A DNA stretch of 64,000 bases from Streptomyces bikiniensis (GTDB lineage Bacteria > Actinomycetota > Actinomycetes > Streptomycetales > Streptomycetaceae): assembly GCA_000716465.1 (NCBI GenBank), contig JNWL01000020.1:30834-94833 (forward strand), written 5' to 3'. Positions 7,576 to 16,467 of this stretch are shown here, one piece after another. Position 1 is the stretch's first letter, and the number at the start of each line of letters is the position of its first letter. The notes beneath the pieces were generated by a model. It did no database searches and had not been told where the DNA came from. It saw nothing but the letters and a program-made list of their open reading frames with translations. A program made the translations under genes and the position numbers.

Positions 7576-8991
7576 TCAGCGCCAGCGGCTGACCTCGACG
7601 TTCTCCAGGACGCCGAGCGCGTCCGGGACGAGGACCGCCGCCGAGTAGTAGGCGGTGACCAGGTAGGAGATGATCGCCTGCTCGTCGATGCCCATGAAGC
7701 GGACGGAGAGGCTGGGCTCGATCTCGTCGGGGATGCCGGTCTGGTGCAGGCCGATCACGCCCTGGTCGGCCTCGCCCGTACGCATGCAGATGATCGAGGT
7801 CGTACGGGCGTCCGAGACCGGGATCTTGTTGCACGGGTAGATGGGCACGCCGCGCCAGGTCGGGATGCGGTTGCCGTTGACGTCGATGGTCTCGGGCACC
7901 AGACCGCGCTTGTTGAGCTCGCGCCCGAAGGCGGCGATGGCGCGCGGGTGGGCGAGGAACATCTTGGAGCCCCGGCGGCGGGAGAGCAGCTCGTCCATGT
8001 CGTCCGGGCTGGGGGCGCCGTCGTGCGGCTGGATCCGCTGCCCGTAGTCGCAGTTGGAGAGGAGGCCGAACTCCTTGTTGTTGACGAGCTCGTACTCCTG
8101 GCGCTCGCGGAGCGCCTCGACCGTGAGCCGCAACTGCTGCTCGGTCTGGTTCATCGGCTGGTTGTAGAGGTCGGCGACGCGGCTGTGGACCTTCAGCACG
8201 GTCTGGGCGACGCTCAGCTCGTACTCGCGGGGGGAGGCGTCGTAGTCGACGTACGTGTGCGGGACGACGGCCTCGCCGACGTGGCCGGCGGAGAGGTCGA
8301 TGGCGGCCTCGCCGTAGTTGTTGGTGCGCTGCTCGGGCAGGGCGGCGACGGTGGCGAGGTGGGCGGCGAGCGAGCCGGCCCGGTCCGCGAGGTTCCGCAC
8401 GTCGGCCCGGGTGAGCTCCAGGACCGTGCAGGCGGTGGCGGCCCTGGCGGTCCACTCCCAGGTGGCGTCCTCGTGGATCAGGGAGGACTCGCCGAGGTAG
8501 GCGCCGTCGGCGAGGACGCCGAGGACCGCCTCGTCGCCGTACGGCCCCTCGCCGATCTGCTCGATCCGGCCGTGGGCGAGGAGGTACACCCGGTCGGTGG
8601 GGGCGCCGGCGAGGGCGACGGTCTCGCCCGCCGCGTACTCCCGCTGGGTGCAGCGGGCCGCGAGCTCGGACAGCGCCTCCTCGTCCTCGTAGCCGCGCAG
8701 TGCGGGGAGTTCGCCGAGTTCGGCGGGGATCACCGCGACGCGCTCGCCCGTCTGGACGAAGGTGACGCGCCCGTCCCCCACGGAGTAGCTGAGCCTCCGG
8801 TTCACCCGGTACGTGCCGCCCTGCACCTGGACCCACGGCAGCGCGCGCAGCAGCCACCGGGAGGTGATCTCCTGCATCTGCGGGGCCGACTTGGTGGTCG
8901 TGGCGAGGTTCCGCGCGGCGGCGGTGCCGAGACTCTGCTGCGGCGCCTGCTGCTCCGCGCGGACCTCGTCGCCAACCGAACCTACGGACAT
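7576..8991 (-). CDS. eshA: Family 2B encapsulin shell protein with cNMP-binding domain (EshA type)
   Basis: A 471-residue HK97-fold shell protein. Order: flexible N terminus (1-40), first HK97 part (~41-100), a cyclic-nucleotide-binding domain (~105-200) with GESSL at 167-171 and Arg183 in the phosphate-cassette position, then the rest of the HK97 fold with [11 protein letters not shown] (~250-260) and [14 protein letters not shown] (~307-320). The family was first studied as EshA, linked to antibiotic production and morphogenesis, and is now recognised as a nanocompartment. ATG 8991 follows AGAGGGAGTTCC. Its downstream partner is the polyprenyl synthetase. The cNMP ligand, if any, is unknown. 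Confidence 0.93.
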   Translation of the reverse strand: MSVGSVGDEVRAEQQAPQQSLGTAAARNLATTTKSAPQMQEITSRWLLRALPWVQVQGGTYRVNRRLSYSVGDGRVTFVQTGERVAVIPAELGELPALRGYEDEEALSELAARCTQREYAAGETVALAGAPTDRVYLLAHGRIEQIGEGPYGDEAVLGVLADGAYLGESSLIHEDATWEWTARAATACTVLELTRADVRNLADRAGSLAAHLATVAALPEQRTNNYGEAAIDLSAGHVGEAVVPHTYVDYDASPREYELSVAQTVLKVHSRVADLYNQPMNQTEQQLRLTVEALRERQEYELVNNKEFGLLSNCDYGQRIQPHDGAPSPDDMDELLSRRRGSKMFLAHPRAIAAFGRELNKRGLVPETIDVNGNRIPTWRGVPIYPCNKIPVSDARTTSIICMRTGEADQGVIGLHQTGIPDEIEPSLSVRFMGIDEQAIISYLVTAYYSAAVLVPDALGVLENVEVSRWR

Positions 8992-9268
8992 GGAACTCCC
9001 TCTCGTATGACTGAGTTGCGGGAGAAGCCTTTCAGTACGCAGCGTGTCGGCGCCATTACACAATCGAGTGGGACTGTTCGAAAACCTGCGGGGCATGTCA
9101 CCGCTTTTCCATCCGGACGGTCGAGCCGCGGCGGCCCCTCGTGCCCCGCCGGGACCGGCTGTCCGGATCGACTGTCCGGATCGGCTCGCACACGGTCCGA
9201 ACGGATGGCGGCGGAGCGGCGGACTCCGGTACTCCGGAAGTCCATCCGTCCTCCGGAAGGAGTCAGCC
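8992..9268. promoter_or_regulatory. Divergent spacer between encapsulin and amidase
   Basis: A 277-bp spacer holding promoters for both directions. It contains the 13-bp direct repeat CTGTCCGGATCGR at 9159-9171 and 9172-9184, back to back, and a dyad-like stretch GGACTCCGGTACTCCGGAAGTCC near 9219-9242. The half nearer the encapsulin is AT-richer (TTACACAATCG around 9055). No promoter can be called firmly. Confidence 0.4.
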
Positions 9269-9859
9269 ATGGCTGCGCCCATGTCCGCGAACAGGTTCCT
9301 CACCGCGCTGCGCGCCGAGGGCCTCGCGGTCGTCCAGGTAGGCGACTGGTCCACCCACAACCGCAACCACAAGGGCCCCTGGGGACCTGTGCACGGCGTG
9401 ATGATCCACCACACCGTGACCCGGGGCACCGCCGGCACCGTCCGCGTCTGCCGGGACGGCTACGCGGGCCTGCCGGGGCCGCTCTGCCACGGCGTGATCG
9501 CCAAGGACGGCACGGTCCACCTCGTCGGCTACGGGCGCGCCAACCACGCCGGGCTCGGCGACGACGAGGTGCTCAGGGCGGTCATCGCCGAGCGGCGCCT
9601 GCCGCCGGACGACGAGGCCACCACGGACGGCAACCGGCACTTCTACGGCTTCGAGTGCGAGAACCTCGGGGACGGCGTGGACCCGTGGCCGAAGGTCCAG
9701 CTGGACGCCATCGCGAAGGCGGCCGCGGCCGTGTGCCGGGTGCACGGCTGGACCCACCGGTCGGTCATCGGGCACCTGGAGTGGCAGCCGGGGAAGTCGG
9801 ATCCGAGAGGCTTCACGATGGCCTCCATGCGGGAGCGGATCGCGGAGCGGATGCGGTAG
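9269..9859 (+). CDS. N-acetylmuramoyl-L-alanine amidase (Amidase_2), no signal peptide
   Basis: A 196-residue amidase_2/PGRP-like domain: [11 protein letters not shown] holds the first zinc His pair, [24 protein letters not shown] is typical of the fold, and [15 protein letters not shown] carries the later His and Lys/Asp residues. It should hydrolyse the amide bond between MurNAc and the stem peptide. No signal peptide or cell-wall-binding domain is present, so the protein as read would be cytoplasmic, as for phage endolysins, but no holin or phage gene is nearby. ATG 9269 is preceded by GGAAGGAGTC. Confidence 0.87.
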   Translation: MAAPMSANRFLTALRAEGLAVVQVGDWSTHNRNHKGPWGPVHGVMIHHTVTRGTAGTVRVCRDGYAGLPGPLCHGVIAKDGTVHLVGYGRANHAGLGDDEVLRAVIAERRLPPDDEATTDGNRHFYGFECENLGDGVDPWPKVQLDAIAKAAAAVCRVHGWTHRSVIGHLEWQPGKSDPRGFTMASMRERIAERMR

Positions 9860-9954
9860 CCGGAACGGGCGCGGCAGCGCGGCAGCCGGGACGTGTGCGG
9901 CAGCCGGGACGTGCGGTCGCCGGGGCCGGCGGGGGCGGGCGGCACAATGGCCCC

Positions 9955-10875
9955 GTGAACGCGTTCGACCTCGCCCGGCTGCGGCCCCGGCTCCCCTCGC
10001 CCCTGGAACCGGTGGAGGACGAACGTTTCGCCCGGCGCGGCCTCACGCTGCTCCTGAAGCGCGAGGACCTCATCCACCCCGACCTGCCGGGCAACAAGTG
10101 GCGCAAGCTCGCGCTCAACCTGGAGGCGGCGGCCGGGCGGCCCGTGCTCACCTTCGGCGGGGCGTACTCCCACCACCTGCGGGCGACGGCGGCCGCCGGC
10201 CGGCTGCTCGGCTTCCCCACGGTCGGGGTGGTCCGGGGCGACGAGCTGGCCGGGCGGCCGCTCAACCCGTCCCTGGCGCGGTGCGCCGCGGACGGGATGC
10301 GCCTGGAGTTCGTGGACCGGGCCACGTACCGCGCGAAGAGCGACCCCGCCGTCCTCGCGGCGCTCCTGGAACGCGCCCCCGCGGGCGCGTACGTGGTCCC
10401 GGAGGGCGGCAGCAACGCGCTCGCCGCGCGCGGCTGCGCGGAGCTGGGCCGGGAGCTCGCGGGGGCGGCGGACGCGGTCGCCGTCGCCTGCGGCACGGGC
10501 GGCACCCTGGCGGGCCTCGCGGCCGGTCTCGCCCCCGGGCAGCGGGCCCTCGGCTTCCCGGTCCTCAAGGGGGATTTCCTGGGCGGGGAGGTCCGCGCCC
10601 TCCAGGAGGCGGCGTTCGGCGGTCCGCGCGGCGACTGGTCCCTGGACGGGCGCTTCCACGGCGGGGGCTACGCGCGCGTGTCCCCGGCTCTGGAGGCGTT
10701 CACACGGGATTTCGAGGAACGGCATGAACTCGCCATCGAGCGACTATATGTGGCCAAAATGCTGCACGGCCTCGTGACCCTGGCGGAGGAGGGCGCGTTC
10801 CCCCGGGGCACCCGGATCGCGGCGGTGGTCACGGGCGCCCCGGACGGGCTTCAGCCGTCCGGATCCTCGCGGTAG
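9955..10875 (+). CDS. PLP-dependent D-cysteine desulfhydrase / ACC deaminase family
   Basis: A 306-residue type II-fold PLP enzyme. The PLP lysine is in LPGNKWRKL (residues ~45-53), followed by FGGAYSHHLRATAAAG; the phosphate-binding loop is CGTGGTLAGLAAG. Family members degrade D-cysteine to pyruvate, ammonia and H2S, or deaminate 1-aminocyclopropane-1-carboxylate; sequence alone does not decide. GTG 9955 is the start, with no strong ribosome site visible. The 3' end overlaps the convergent antiporter gene by 25 bp. Confidence 0.85.
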   Translation: MNAFDLARLRPRLPSPLEPVEDERFARRGLTLLLKREDLIHPDLPGNKWRKLALNLEAAAGRPVLTFGGAYSHHLRATAAAGRLLGFPTVGVVRGDELAGRPLNPSLARCAADGMRLEFVDRATYRAKSDPAVLAALLERAPAGAYVVPEGGSNALAARGCAELGRELAGAADAVAVACGTGGTLAGLAAGLAPGQRALGFPVLKGDFLGGEVRALQEAAFGGPRGDWSLDGRFHGGGYARVSPALEAFTRDFEERHELAIERLYVAKMLHGLVTLAEEGAFPRGTRIAAVVTGAPDGLQPSGSSR

Positions 10876-12449
10876 GCGGCCGCCTCCTCCAGGTCGAGGC
10901 GGCGGAGCAGGACGCGCATCATCTCGTCGTCGATCCGGCGCTCGTCGCGGAGCCGCACGAAGACCTCCCGCTCGGCGTCGATCATCTCGCGCGAGAGGCG
11001 CCGGTAGGTGTCGTCGGCGGTCTCCCCGGTGGCCTCGTTGACCGCTCCGAGCCGCTCCCAGACCGCGTTGCGGCGCCGGTCGAGGACGGTGCGCAGCCGG
11101 TCGGCGAGGGGTGGCGGCAGGGCGTTGCGCCCGTCCGCCAGGAGTGCGTCGAGGCGCTCCTCGGCGGCCCGTGAGGCCTCGCTCTGCGCCTGCGCCTCGG
11201 CCAGCGTCTCGGCGTACCGGTCGCGGCCGGGGAGCTTCAGGAACCGGATGAGGGGCGGCAGGGTGAGGCCCTGCACCACCAGGGTGCCGATCACGGTGGT
11301 GAAGGTGAGGAAGAGGACGAGGTTGCGGGCCGGGAACTCCTCGCCGTCCACGGCGAGCGGGATGGAGAAGGCGATGGCGAGCGAGACCACTCCGCGCATG
11401 CCCGCCCAGCCGACGACGAGCGGCGCCCGCCAGTCCACCCCCGGCTCCCGTTCCCGGACGCGGGCGGAGAGCCACCGGGGCAGGAAGGTCGCCGGGTAGA
11501 CCCACACGAAGCGGACGAGGACGACGGCGGTGAAGACCCCGACCGCGTACCAGGCCGCCTCGCCCACGCCGTACCGGCCGAGCCCCTGGACGACGTACGG
11601 GAGTTGGAGGCCGATCAGGGCGAAGACGGCGGATTCCAGGACGAAGGCGACCATCTTCCAGACGGCCTCCTCCTGGAGGCGCGTCGCGAAGTCGACCTGC
11701 CAGGCGCGGTGGCCGAGGAAGAGGCCGACCACGACGACGGCGAGGACCCCGGAGGCGCCGACCTCCTCGGCGGCCGCGTAGGCGGTGAAGGGGATGAGGA
11801 GGGAGAGGGTGTTCTGGAGCAGGGAGTCCCGCAGGTGGAGGCGGAGCCAGTGGATGGGGACCATGAGGACCAGACCGACGCCGACGCCGCCGACGGCCGC
11901 GAGCGCGAACTCCGCCACCCCGCCGGCCCAGCCGATGCCCTCGCCGACGGCCGCCGCGAGGGCGACCCGGTAGGCGGTGATCGCGGTCGCGTCGTTCACC
12001 AGGGACTCGCCCTGGAGGATCGTGGTGATCCGGTGCGGCAGGCCCAGCTTGCGGGCGATGGCGGTGGCGGCGACCGCGTCCGGCGGGGCGATCACCGCGC
12101 CGAGCACGAGGGCGGCGGTGAGCGGCAGGTCGGGCACGAGGACGTACGCGAGCCAGCCGACGGCCACGGTGGCGAAGAGGACGTACCCGACGGAGAGCAG
12201 GGCGACGGGCCGGACGTTGGCCCGCAGGTCGAGGTAGGAGGAGTCGACGGCGGCCGTGTAGAGGAGCGGGGGCAGGATCAGCGGAAGGACGACGTGCGGG
12301 TCGAGCGTGTAGTCGGGGACGCCCGGGACGTACGAGGCGGCGAGGCCCGCGGCGACCAGGAGCAGCGGGGCGGGCACCGGGGTCCGGCGGGCCGCTCCCG
12401 CGATCGCGGCGCTCGCCGCCACCAGCCCCACCAGTTGCAGTGCGTCCAT
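10851..12449 (-). CDS. Na+/H+ antiporter, CPA1 family
   Basis: A 532-residue protein with about 12 membrane segments in the first 400 residues. CPA1 features include APPDAVAATAIARKLGLP, the GESLVNDATAI motif with the ion-binding Asn-Asp pair, and GWAGMRGVVSLAIAFSIP. The C-terminal ~120 residues form a charged cytoplasmic helical tail that probably regulates activity. It exchanges Na+ (or K+) for protons at the cytoplasmic membrane. It is divergent from a UBP zinc-finger gene with only 46 bp between. Confidence 0.88.
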   Translation of the reverse strand: MDALQLVGLVAASAAIAGAARRTPVPAPLLLVAAGLAASYVPGVPDYTLDPHVVLPLILPPLLYTAAVDSSYLDLRANVRPVALLSVGYVLFATVAVGWLAYVLVPDLPLTAALVLGAVIAPPDAVAATAIARKLGLPHRITTILQGESLVNDATAITAYRVALAAAVGEGIGWAGGVAEFALAAVGGVGVGLVLMVPIHWLRLHLRDSLLQNTLSLLIPFTAYAAAEEVGASGVLAVVVVGLFLGHRAWQVDFATRLQEEAVWKMVAFVLESAVFALIGLQLPYVVQGLGRYGVGEAAWYAVGVFTAVVLVRFVWVYPATFLPRWLSARVREREPGVDWRAPLVVGWAGMRGVVSLAIAFSIPLAVDGEEFPARNLVLFLTFTTVIGTLVVQGLTLPPLIRFLKLPGRDRYAETLAEAQAQSEASRAAEERLDALLADGRNALPPPLADRLRTVLDRRRNAVWERLGAVNEATGETADDTYRRLSREMIDAEREVFVRLRDERRIDDEMMRVLLRRLDLEEAAAYREDPDG

Positions 12450-12495
12450 GCCGTCGCCCACCCTCTCGTCCGTACCGCGACGTAACCTGGCCATC

Positions 12496-12756
12496 ATGAG
12501 CGAGTGCCCGCACCTTGCCGAACTGCCGCGCCCCGAACCGGCGCCGCTGACCGACACCTGTCCCGAGTGCCTGGCGGACGGCACGCATCCGGTCCAGCTG
12601 CGGCTCTGCCTGACCTGCGGGCACGTGGGGTGCTGCGACTCCTCGGTGGGGCGGCACGCGACCGCGCACCACTCTTCGACCGGGCACCCGGTGATGCGGA
12701 CCTTCGAGCCGGGCGAGCGGTGGCGCTGGTGCTTCGTGGACGGTGCGATCGTCTGA
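12496..12756 (+). CDS. UBP-type zinc finger protein
   Basis: An 86-residue single-domain protein. Zinc ligands are visible in CPHL, CPECLADG, CLTCGHVGCCDSS, and H residues in GRHATAHHSSTGHPV, the same arrangement as the ubiquitin-binding ZnF-UBP finger of eukaryotic deubiquitinases. Bacterial members have no known partner; ubiquitin is absent, though actinobacteria have Pup. It is divergent from the Na+/H+ antiporter, suggesting a shared regulatory or functional link. The ATG at 12496 is likely leaderless or close to it. Confidence 0.88.
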   Translation: MSECPHLAELPRPEPAPLTDTCPECLADGTHPVQLRLCLTCGHVGCCDSSVGRHATAHHSSTGHPVMRTFEPGERWRWCFVDGAIV

Positions 12757-13029
12757 CGGTTGCGCGGTGCGCGGTTCGACGGGCTCCCGCTTGGGTACGT
12801 CACCCCTCCGCCGGTCGCTCGGTTCCGTCGTCCACAGGCCTCCGCCCACCGTCCGCACCCATGGGCCTACCATGGGTGACGGGCCGTGACGGGGTCGGGA
12901 AACGCACGGCGACACGGCGGGACGGATCGCGATAGCGTCACGGCGGACTGCGCAGCCCCCTGCGTACCGCCCGGTTCGGGGGCCTCTCCCCCGAGCCCCG
13001 AACGAGTTTGTGCCACCTTGGAGGTGAGG
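12757..13029 (+). promoter_or_regulatory. Upstream region of the anti-sigma/sigH genes with an 8-bp palindrome
   Basis: A 273-bp region containing the perfect inverted repeat ACCCATGG-GCCTA-CCATGGGT (12857-12877). Its symmetry and spacing suit a dimeric regulator or a hairpin. S. coelicolor sigH has several promoters in the equivalent region, some controlled by BldD; I see no clear BldD site here. Confidence 0.45.
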
Positions 13030-13443
13030 GTGTCCCAGATCGCAGGCGAGCCCGGGACCCAGGACTTCGTGGAAGTCCGGCTGCCCGCTGCAGGTGCCTA
13101 TCTGTCCGTGCTGCGTACGGCCACGGCCGGCCTCGCGGCGCGCTTGGACTTCACCCTCGACGAGATCGAGGACTTGCGGATCGCGGTCGACGAGGCCTGC
13201 GCCATCCTGCTCCAGCAGGCCGTACCGGGGTCCGTCCTCAGCTGCGTCTTCCGGCTGGTCGACGACTCGCTGGACGTGACGGTCTCCGCCCCGACGACGG
13301 ACGGCCGCGCTCCCGAACGGGACACCTTCGCCTGGACGGTGCTGTCGGCGCTGGCCGGGAAGGTGGAGTCGTCGGTGGCCGACGACCGCACGGTCTCGAT
13401 CAGCCTGTACAAACAGCGCGGCGTGGGGCCAGGCCCGACGTGA
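13030..13443 (+). CDS. RsbW-like anti-sigma factor (HATPase), partner of SigH
   Basis: A 137-residue GHKL ATPase-fold protein of the anti-sigma kinase type. VEVRLPAAGAYLSVLRTATAG opens the fold, and LRIAVDEACAILLQQAV is the N-box region; the usual Asn after the DEAC block is replaced by hydrophobic residues, so ATP binding may be weak. RsbW-type proteins bind their sigma factor until released by an unphosphorylated anti-anti-sigma partner. It sits 77 bp before sigH; in S. coelicolor the equivalent gene is called ushX or prsH. GTG 13030 gives the usual length; a longer frame upstream lacks family similarity. Confidence 0.83.
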   Translation: MSQIAGEPGTQDFVEVRLPAAGAYLSVLRTATAGLAARLDFTLDEIEDLRIAVDEACAILLQQAVPGSVLSCVFRLVDDSLDVTVSAPTTDGRAPERDTFAWTVLSALAGKVESSVADDRTVSISLYKQRGVGPGPT

Positions 13444-13520
13444 GGAGCGGGGACGCGACGGCCGGCATCCCCGGGCAGAAGGCGCGGCCGCATGAGGGCG
13501 CTACGGAGCGGGCGGACCAG

Positions 13521-14543
13521 ATGAGCGAGCACGAGCAGCAGCACGAGGGTGCCGGGACACCAGGTGCCCCCGAGGTCCCCGCGGAGGCTTCCGGGTCCCC
13601 GAAGCCCGGTGCCGACGGGGTCCGGGGCGACGGCGTCGACGGGATCAACGGAGTCGGCGGTGCCGACGGGGCCGGGGTCAACGGAGTCAACGGAGTCGCT
13701 GGAGCCGGAGTCGACGGGTCCGGGGACGCCGGAGCCCGGGGCGGCGACGGGGCCGACGGGGCGTCGGAGGCCCGTGCCGTCCCGGTCCCGCAGGACCGGA
13801 GCGGTGCCCGTGCCCTCTTCGTCGAGCTGCGCGAGCTGCCGGAGGGCTCCCCCGAGAAGGCGGAGCTGCGCAACCGGCTGGTGCGGATGCACCTGCCGCT
13901 GGTGGAGCACCTGGCCCGGCGCTTCCGCAACCGCGGCGAGCCGCTGGACGACCTGACGCAGGTGGCGACGATCGGCCTGATCAAGTCGGTGGACCGGTTC
14001 GACCCGGAGCGCGGGGTCGAGTTCTCGACGTACGCGACCCCCACGGTCGTCGGTGAGATCAAGCGCCACTTCCGGGACAAGGGCTGGGCGGTACGGGTGC
14101 CCCGCCGGCTCCAGGAGCTGCGGCTCTCGCTGACCACGGCCACGGCCGAGCTCTCCCAGCAGCACGGCCGCTCCCCGACCGTGCACGAGCTGGCCGAGCG
14201 GCTCGGGATCTCGGAGGAGGAGGTCCTGGAGGGCCTGGAGTCGGCGAACGCCTACTCGACGCTCTCGCTGGACGTCCCGGACACCGACGACGAGTCGCCG
14301 GCGGTGGCGGACACGCTGGGCGCGGAGGACGAGGCCCTGGAGGGGGTCGAGTACCGCGAGTCGCTCAAGCCGCTCCTGGAGGACCTGCCGCCCCGGGAGA
14401 AGCGGATCCTGCTGCTTCGCTTCTTCGGGAACATGACCCAGTCGCAGATCGCACAGGAGGTGGGCATCTCGCAGATGCACGTCTCCCGGCTGCTCGCCCG
14501 GACGCTCGCCCAGCTGCGGGAGAAGCTCCTGGTGGAGGAGTAG
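13521..14543 (+). CDS. sigH: Stress sigma factor SigH (SigB/F/G group)
   Basis: A 340-residue sigma factor. Residues ~20-95 are a low-complexity Gly/Asp/Val/Asn region (repeats such as GVNGVNGV), then the conserved core: region 2 with HLPLVEHLARRFRNRGEPLD and FDPERGVEFSTYATPTVVGE, region 3 with RVPRRLQELRLSL, region 4 with LPPREKRILLLRFFGNMTQS and the HTH IAQEVGISQMHVSRLL. S. coelicolor SigH responds to osmotic and heat stress and is made as several N-terminal variants; the divergent N-terminal region here may likewise be processed. The preceding gene is its likely anti-sigma factor. Confidence 0.92.
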   Translation: MSEHEQQHEGAGTPGAPEVPAEASGSPKPGADGVRGDGVDGINGVGGADGAGVNGVNGVAGAGVDGSGDAGARGGDGADGASEARAVPVPQDRSGARALFVELRELPEGSPEKAELRNRLVRMHLPLVEHLARRFRNRGEPLDDLTQVATIGLIKSVDRFDPERGVEFSTYATPTVVGEIKRHFRDKGWAVRVPRRLQELRLSLTTATAELSQQHGRSPTVHELAERLGISEEEVLEGLESANAYSTLSLDVPDTDDESPAVADTLGAEDEALEGVEYRESLKPLLEDLPPREKRILLLRFFGNMTQSQIAQEVGISQMHVSRLLARTLAQLREKLLVEE

Positions 14544-14588
14544 GACCTGCCGCCGTCCGTTCAAGGAGCGTCGTTCACGGAACGTCGT

Positions 14589-15080
14589 TCACGGGGTGCC
14601 CTGGCCGGGGCGCCGGATGCCGAGCGCCTCGGTCGTGGCGGGGTTCACCAGGAGGACGAGCCCGGTGAGGGCCAGGACGCCGAGGACCGCGCCCGCCGGG
14701 ATCATGGCGCTGTTCGCCTGGAGCATCTGCCAGGCGACCGGCAGGGCCAGGATCTGGGTGATGACGGCCGGGCCGCGGCTCCAGGAGCGGCACAGCCACA
14801 GGCCGCGGGCGGCGGCGAGCGGGATCAGGCCGAGCGCGAGCAGCGTCACGGCGCCCGTCAGCGCGCCGGTGAGGTCGCCGGGCGATCCGGTCAGGGCGTT
14901 CACCAGCATGTACACGCCCCCGGCGACGAGCCCGAGCGCCTCGACGCCGGCCACGGCCGCCGCGGCGGTGAGACGGATGGGACGGGGAGTCTGCTCCGTA
15001 CCGCCGAGGGGGGTCTGCTCCGTACCACCGACCGGGGTCTGCTCCGTACCGCCGAGGGGGGTCTGCTCCGCACTGCTCAT
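14589..15080 (-). CDS. Integral membrane protein with N-terminal repeats
   Basis: A 163-residue protein with four predicted membrane helices (VEALGLVAGGVYMLVNALTG and three more) and a cytoplasmic N terminus made of a GGTEQTP repeat. The DNA repeats with a 24-bp period (CTGCTCCGTACCGCCGAGGGGGGT) at about 14990-15070. No functional motif is recognised. It is convergent with sigH (45 bp) and divergent from the lipid kinase gene. Confidence 0.72.
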   Translation of the reverse strand: MSSAEQTPLGGTEQTPVGGTEQTPLGGTEQTPRPIRLTAAAAVAGVEALGLVAGGVYMLVNALTGSPGDLTGALTGAVTLLALGLIPLAAARGLWLCRSWSRGPAVITQILALPVAWQMLQANSAMIPAGAVLGVLALTGLVLLVNPATTEALGIRRPGQGTP

Positions 15081-15181
15081 GGAAGGCAGGGTAACGGGGC
15101 CGCCCCCGGGACCGCCGGGGCCGGGTGCCGGGAAACCGACCGGACTGGGCCCGGTACCGCCGGGTAGGTACGCTGGCGACC

Positions 15182-16150
15182 ATGCGCGCACTTCTCGTGG
15201 TCAACCCGGCAGCCACCACCACCAGTGCCCGCACCCGTGACGTCCTCATCCACGCACTGGCCAGCGAGATGAAGCTGGAGGCGGTCACCACCGAGTACCG
15301 CGGACACGCGCGCGACCTGGCCCGGCGGGCCGCCGAGACCGGGAGCGTCGACCTGGTCGTGGCCCTCGGCGGGGACGGCACGGTCAACGAGGTGGCCAAC
15401 GGCCTGCTGCACGACGGGCCCGATCCGGACCGGCTACCGGACCTCGCGGTCGTCCCCGGCGGGTCGACCAACGTCTTCGCCCGCGCGCTCGGACTGCCGA
15501 ACGACGCCGTGGAGGCGACCGGCGCCCTGCTCGACGCGCTGCGTGAGGAGCGGACACGGACGGTGAGCCTCGGGCTCGCCTCCGGGACGCCGGGCACGGA
15601 GGACGAATCGGTGCCGTCCCGCTGGTTCACCTTCTGCGCCGGCCTCGGTTTCGACGCGAGCGTCATCGGCCGGGTCGAACAGCAGCGGGAGCGCGGCAAG
15701 AGATCCACGCACGCCCTGTACCTGCGCCAGGTGGTGCGCCAGTTCCTCGGCGAGACGAACCGCCGGCGCGGCACGATCACCCTGGAGCGGCCGGGCGAGG
15801 AGCCCGTCGAGGACCTGGTCCTCTCCATAATCTGCAACACCTCCCCCTGGACCTACCTGGGCAATCGCCCGGTGTACGCGTCCCCGGAGGCCTCCTTCGA
15901 AACCGCCCTCGACGTGCTCGGACTGCGCCGTCTCTCGACCCCGGCGGTGGCCCGGTACGCCACTCAGCTGCTCACCTCGTCCCCGGAACGCGGGCCCCGC
16001 GGCAAGCACGCGGTGTCCCTGCACGATCTGACCGACTTCACCTTGCATTCGAAGGTCCCCCTCCCCCTCCAGATGGACGGAGACCACCTGGGACTGCGCA
16101 CGAGCGTGACGTTCACAGGCGTTCGCCGTGCACTGCGTGTGATTGTGTGA
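15182..16150 (+). CDS. Diacylglycerol/lipid kinase family protein
   Basis: A 322-residue DAGK-catalytic-domain protein. MRALLVVNPAATTTSARTRD holds the NPxA nucleotide motif, LVVALGGDGTVNEVANGLL is the GGDGT signature, and VVPGGSTNVFARALGLP follows. The C-terminal half matches the YegS/LCB5 fold. Members phosphorylate diacylglycerol or related lipids with ATP at the inner face of the membrane. The ATG at 15182 is close to a -10-like sequence (TAGGTACGCT), so the mRNA may be leaderless. Confidence 0.87.
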   Translation: MRALLVVNPAATTTSARTRDVLIHALASEMKLEAVTTEYRGHARDLARRAAETGSVDLVVALGGDGTVNEVANGLLHDGPDPDRLPDLAVVPGGSTNVFARALGLPNDAVEATGALLDALREERTRTVSLGLASGTPGTEDESVPSRWFTFCAGLGFDASVIGRVEQQRERGKRSTHALYLRQVVRQFLGETNRRRGTITLERPGEEPVEDLVLSIICNTSPWTYLGNRPVYASPEASFETALDVLGLRRLSTPAVARYATQLLTSSPERGPRGKHAVSLHDLTDFTLHSKVPLPLQMDGDHLGLRTSVTFTGVRRALRVIV

Positions 16151-16467
16151 GTGGAAGGGCCCAAAGTCCTTTCACTCGAACGTTTAGGCGCGCATCCACC
16201 CCTAAGAAGTACGGCTGTGACCTAGCCGACACCGAGGAATCAAAAAAAACTTTCCAGAAGGGGTTGTATCCGCTGCCGAGGTTTGCGAGTCTCTTCTTGG
16301 CGATCGGGACGGCCCGCAAGACCGGCCTCCACTGAGAGTCAGAACCCCTCCTCAGTCCAAGGACCACACCAGTTCATCTGGCAGTCGGCCCTTCCCTTGC
16401 GGAGGGATTCGTGAAAGCGTTCACATTCACAAGCAACCTGCACGTAATACCAAGAGAGGTAGCAGCC
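16151..16467. other. Gene-free 317-bp region upstream of wblE
   Basis: Lower GC than its surroundings, with an A8 tract at 16242-16249 and TTGCGGAGGGATTCGTGAAAGCG near 16398. It probably carries the wblE promoter and a long leader ending in the AAGAGAGGTAGCAGCC ribosome site. No gene is seen. Confidence 0.55.

Noticed and set aside
9269..9859. Prophage endolysin
   Set aside because: No holin, integrase or structural phage gene in the window; flanking genes are core.
6304..10875. Giant plus-strand reading frame across the encapsulin operon
   Set aside because: It is an antisense shadow caused by high GC; only the last 306 codons, from GTG 9955, are a real gene.
16236..16265. SigR-like promoter GGAAT...GTT upstream of wblE
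   Set aside because: Spacer is 22 bp, against the required 18-19, so it does not fit SigR.
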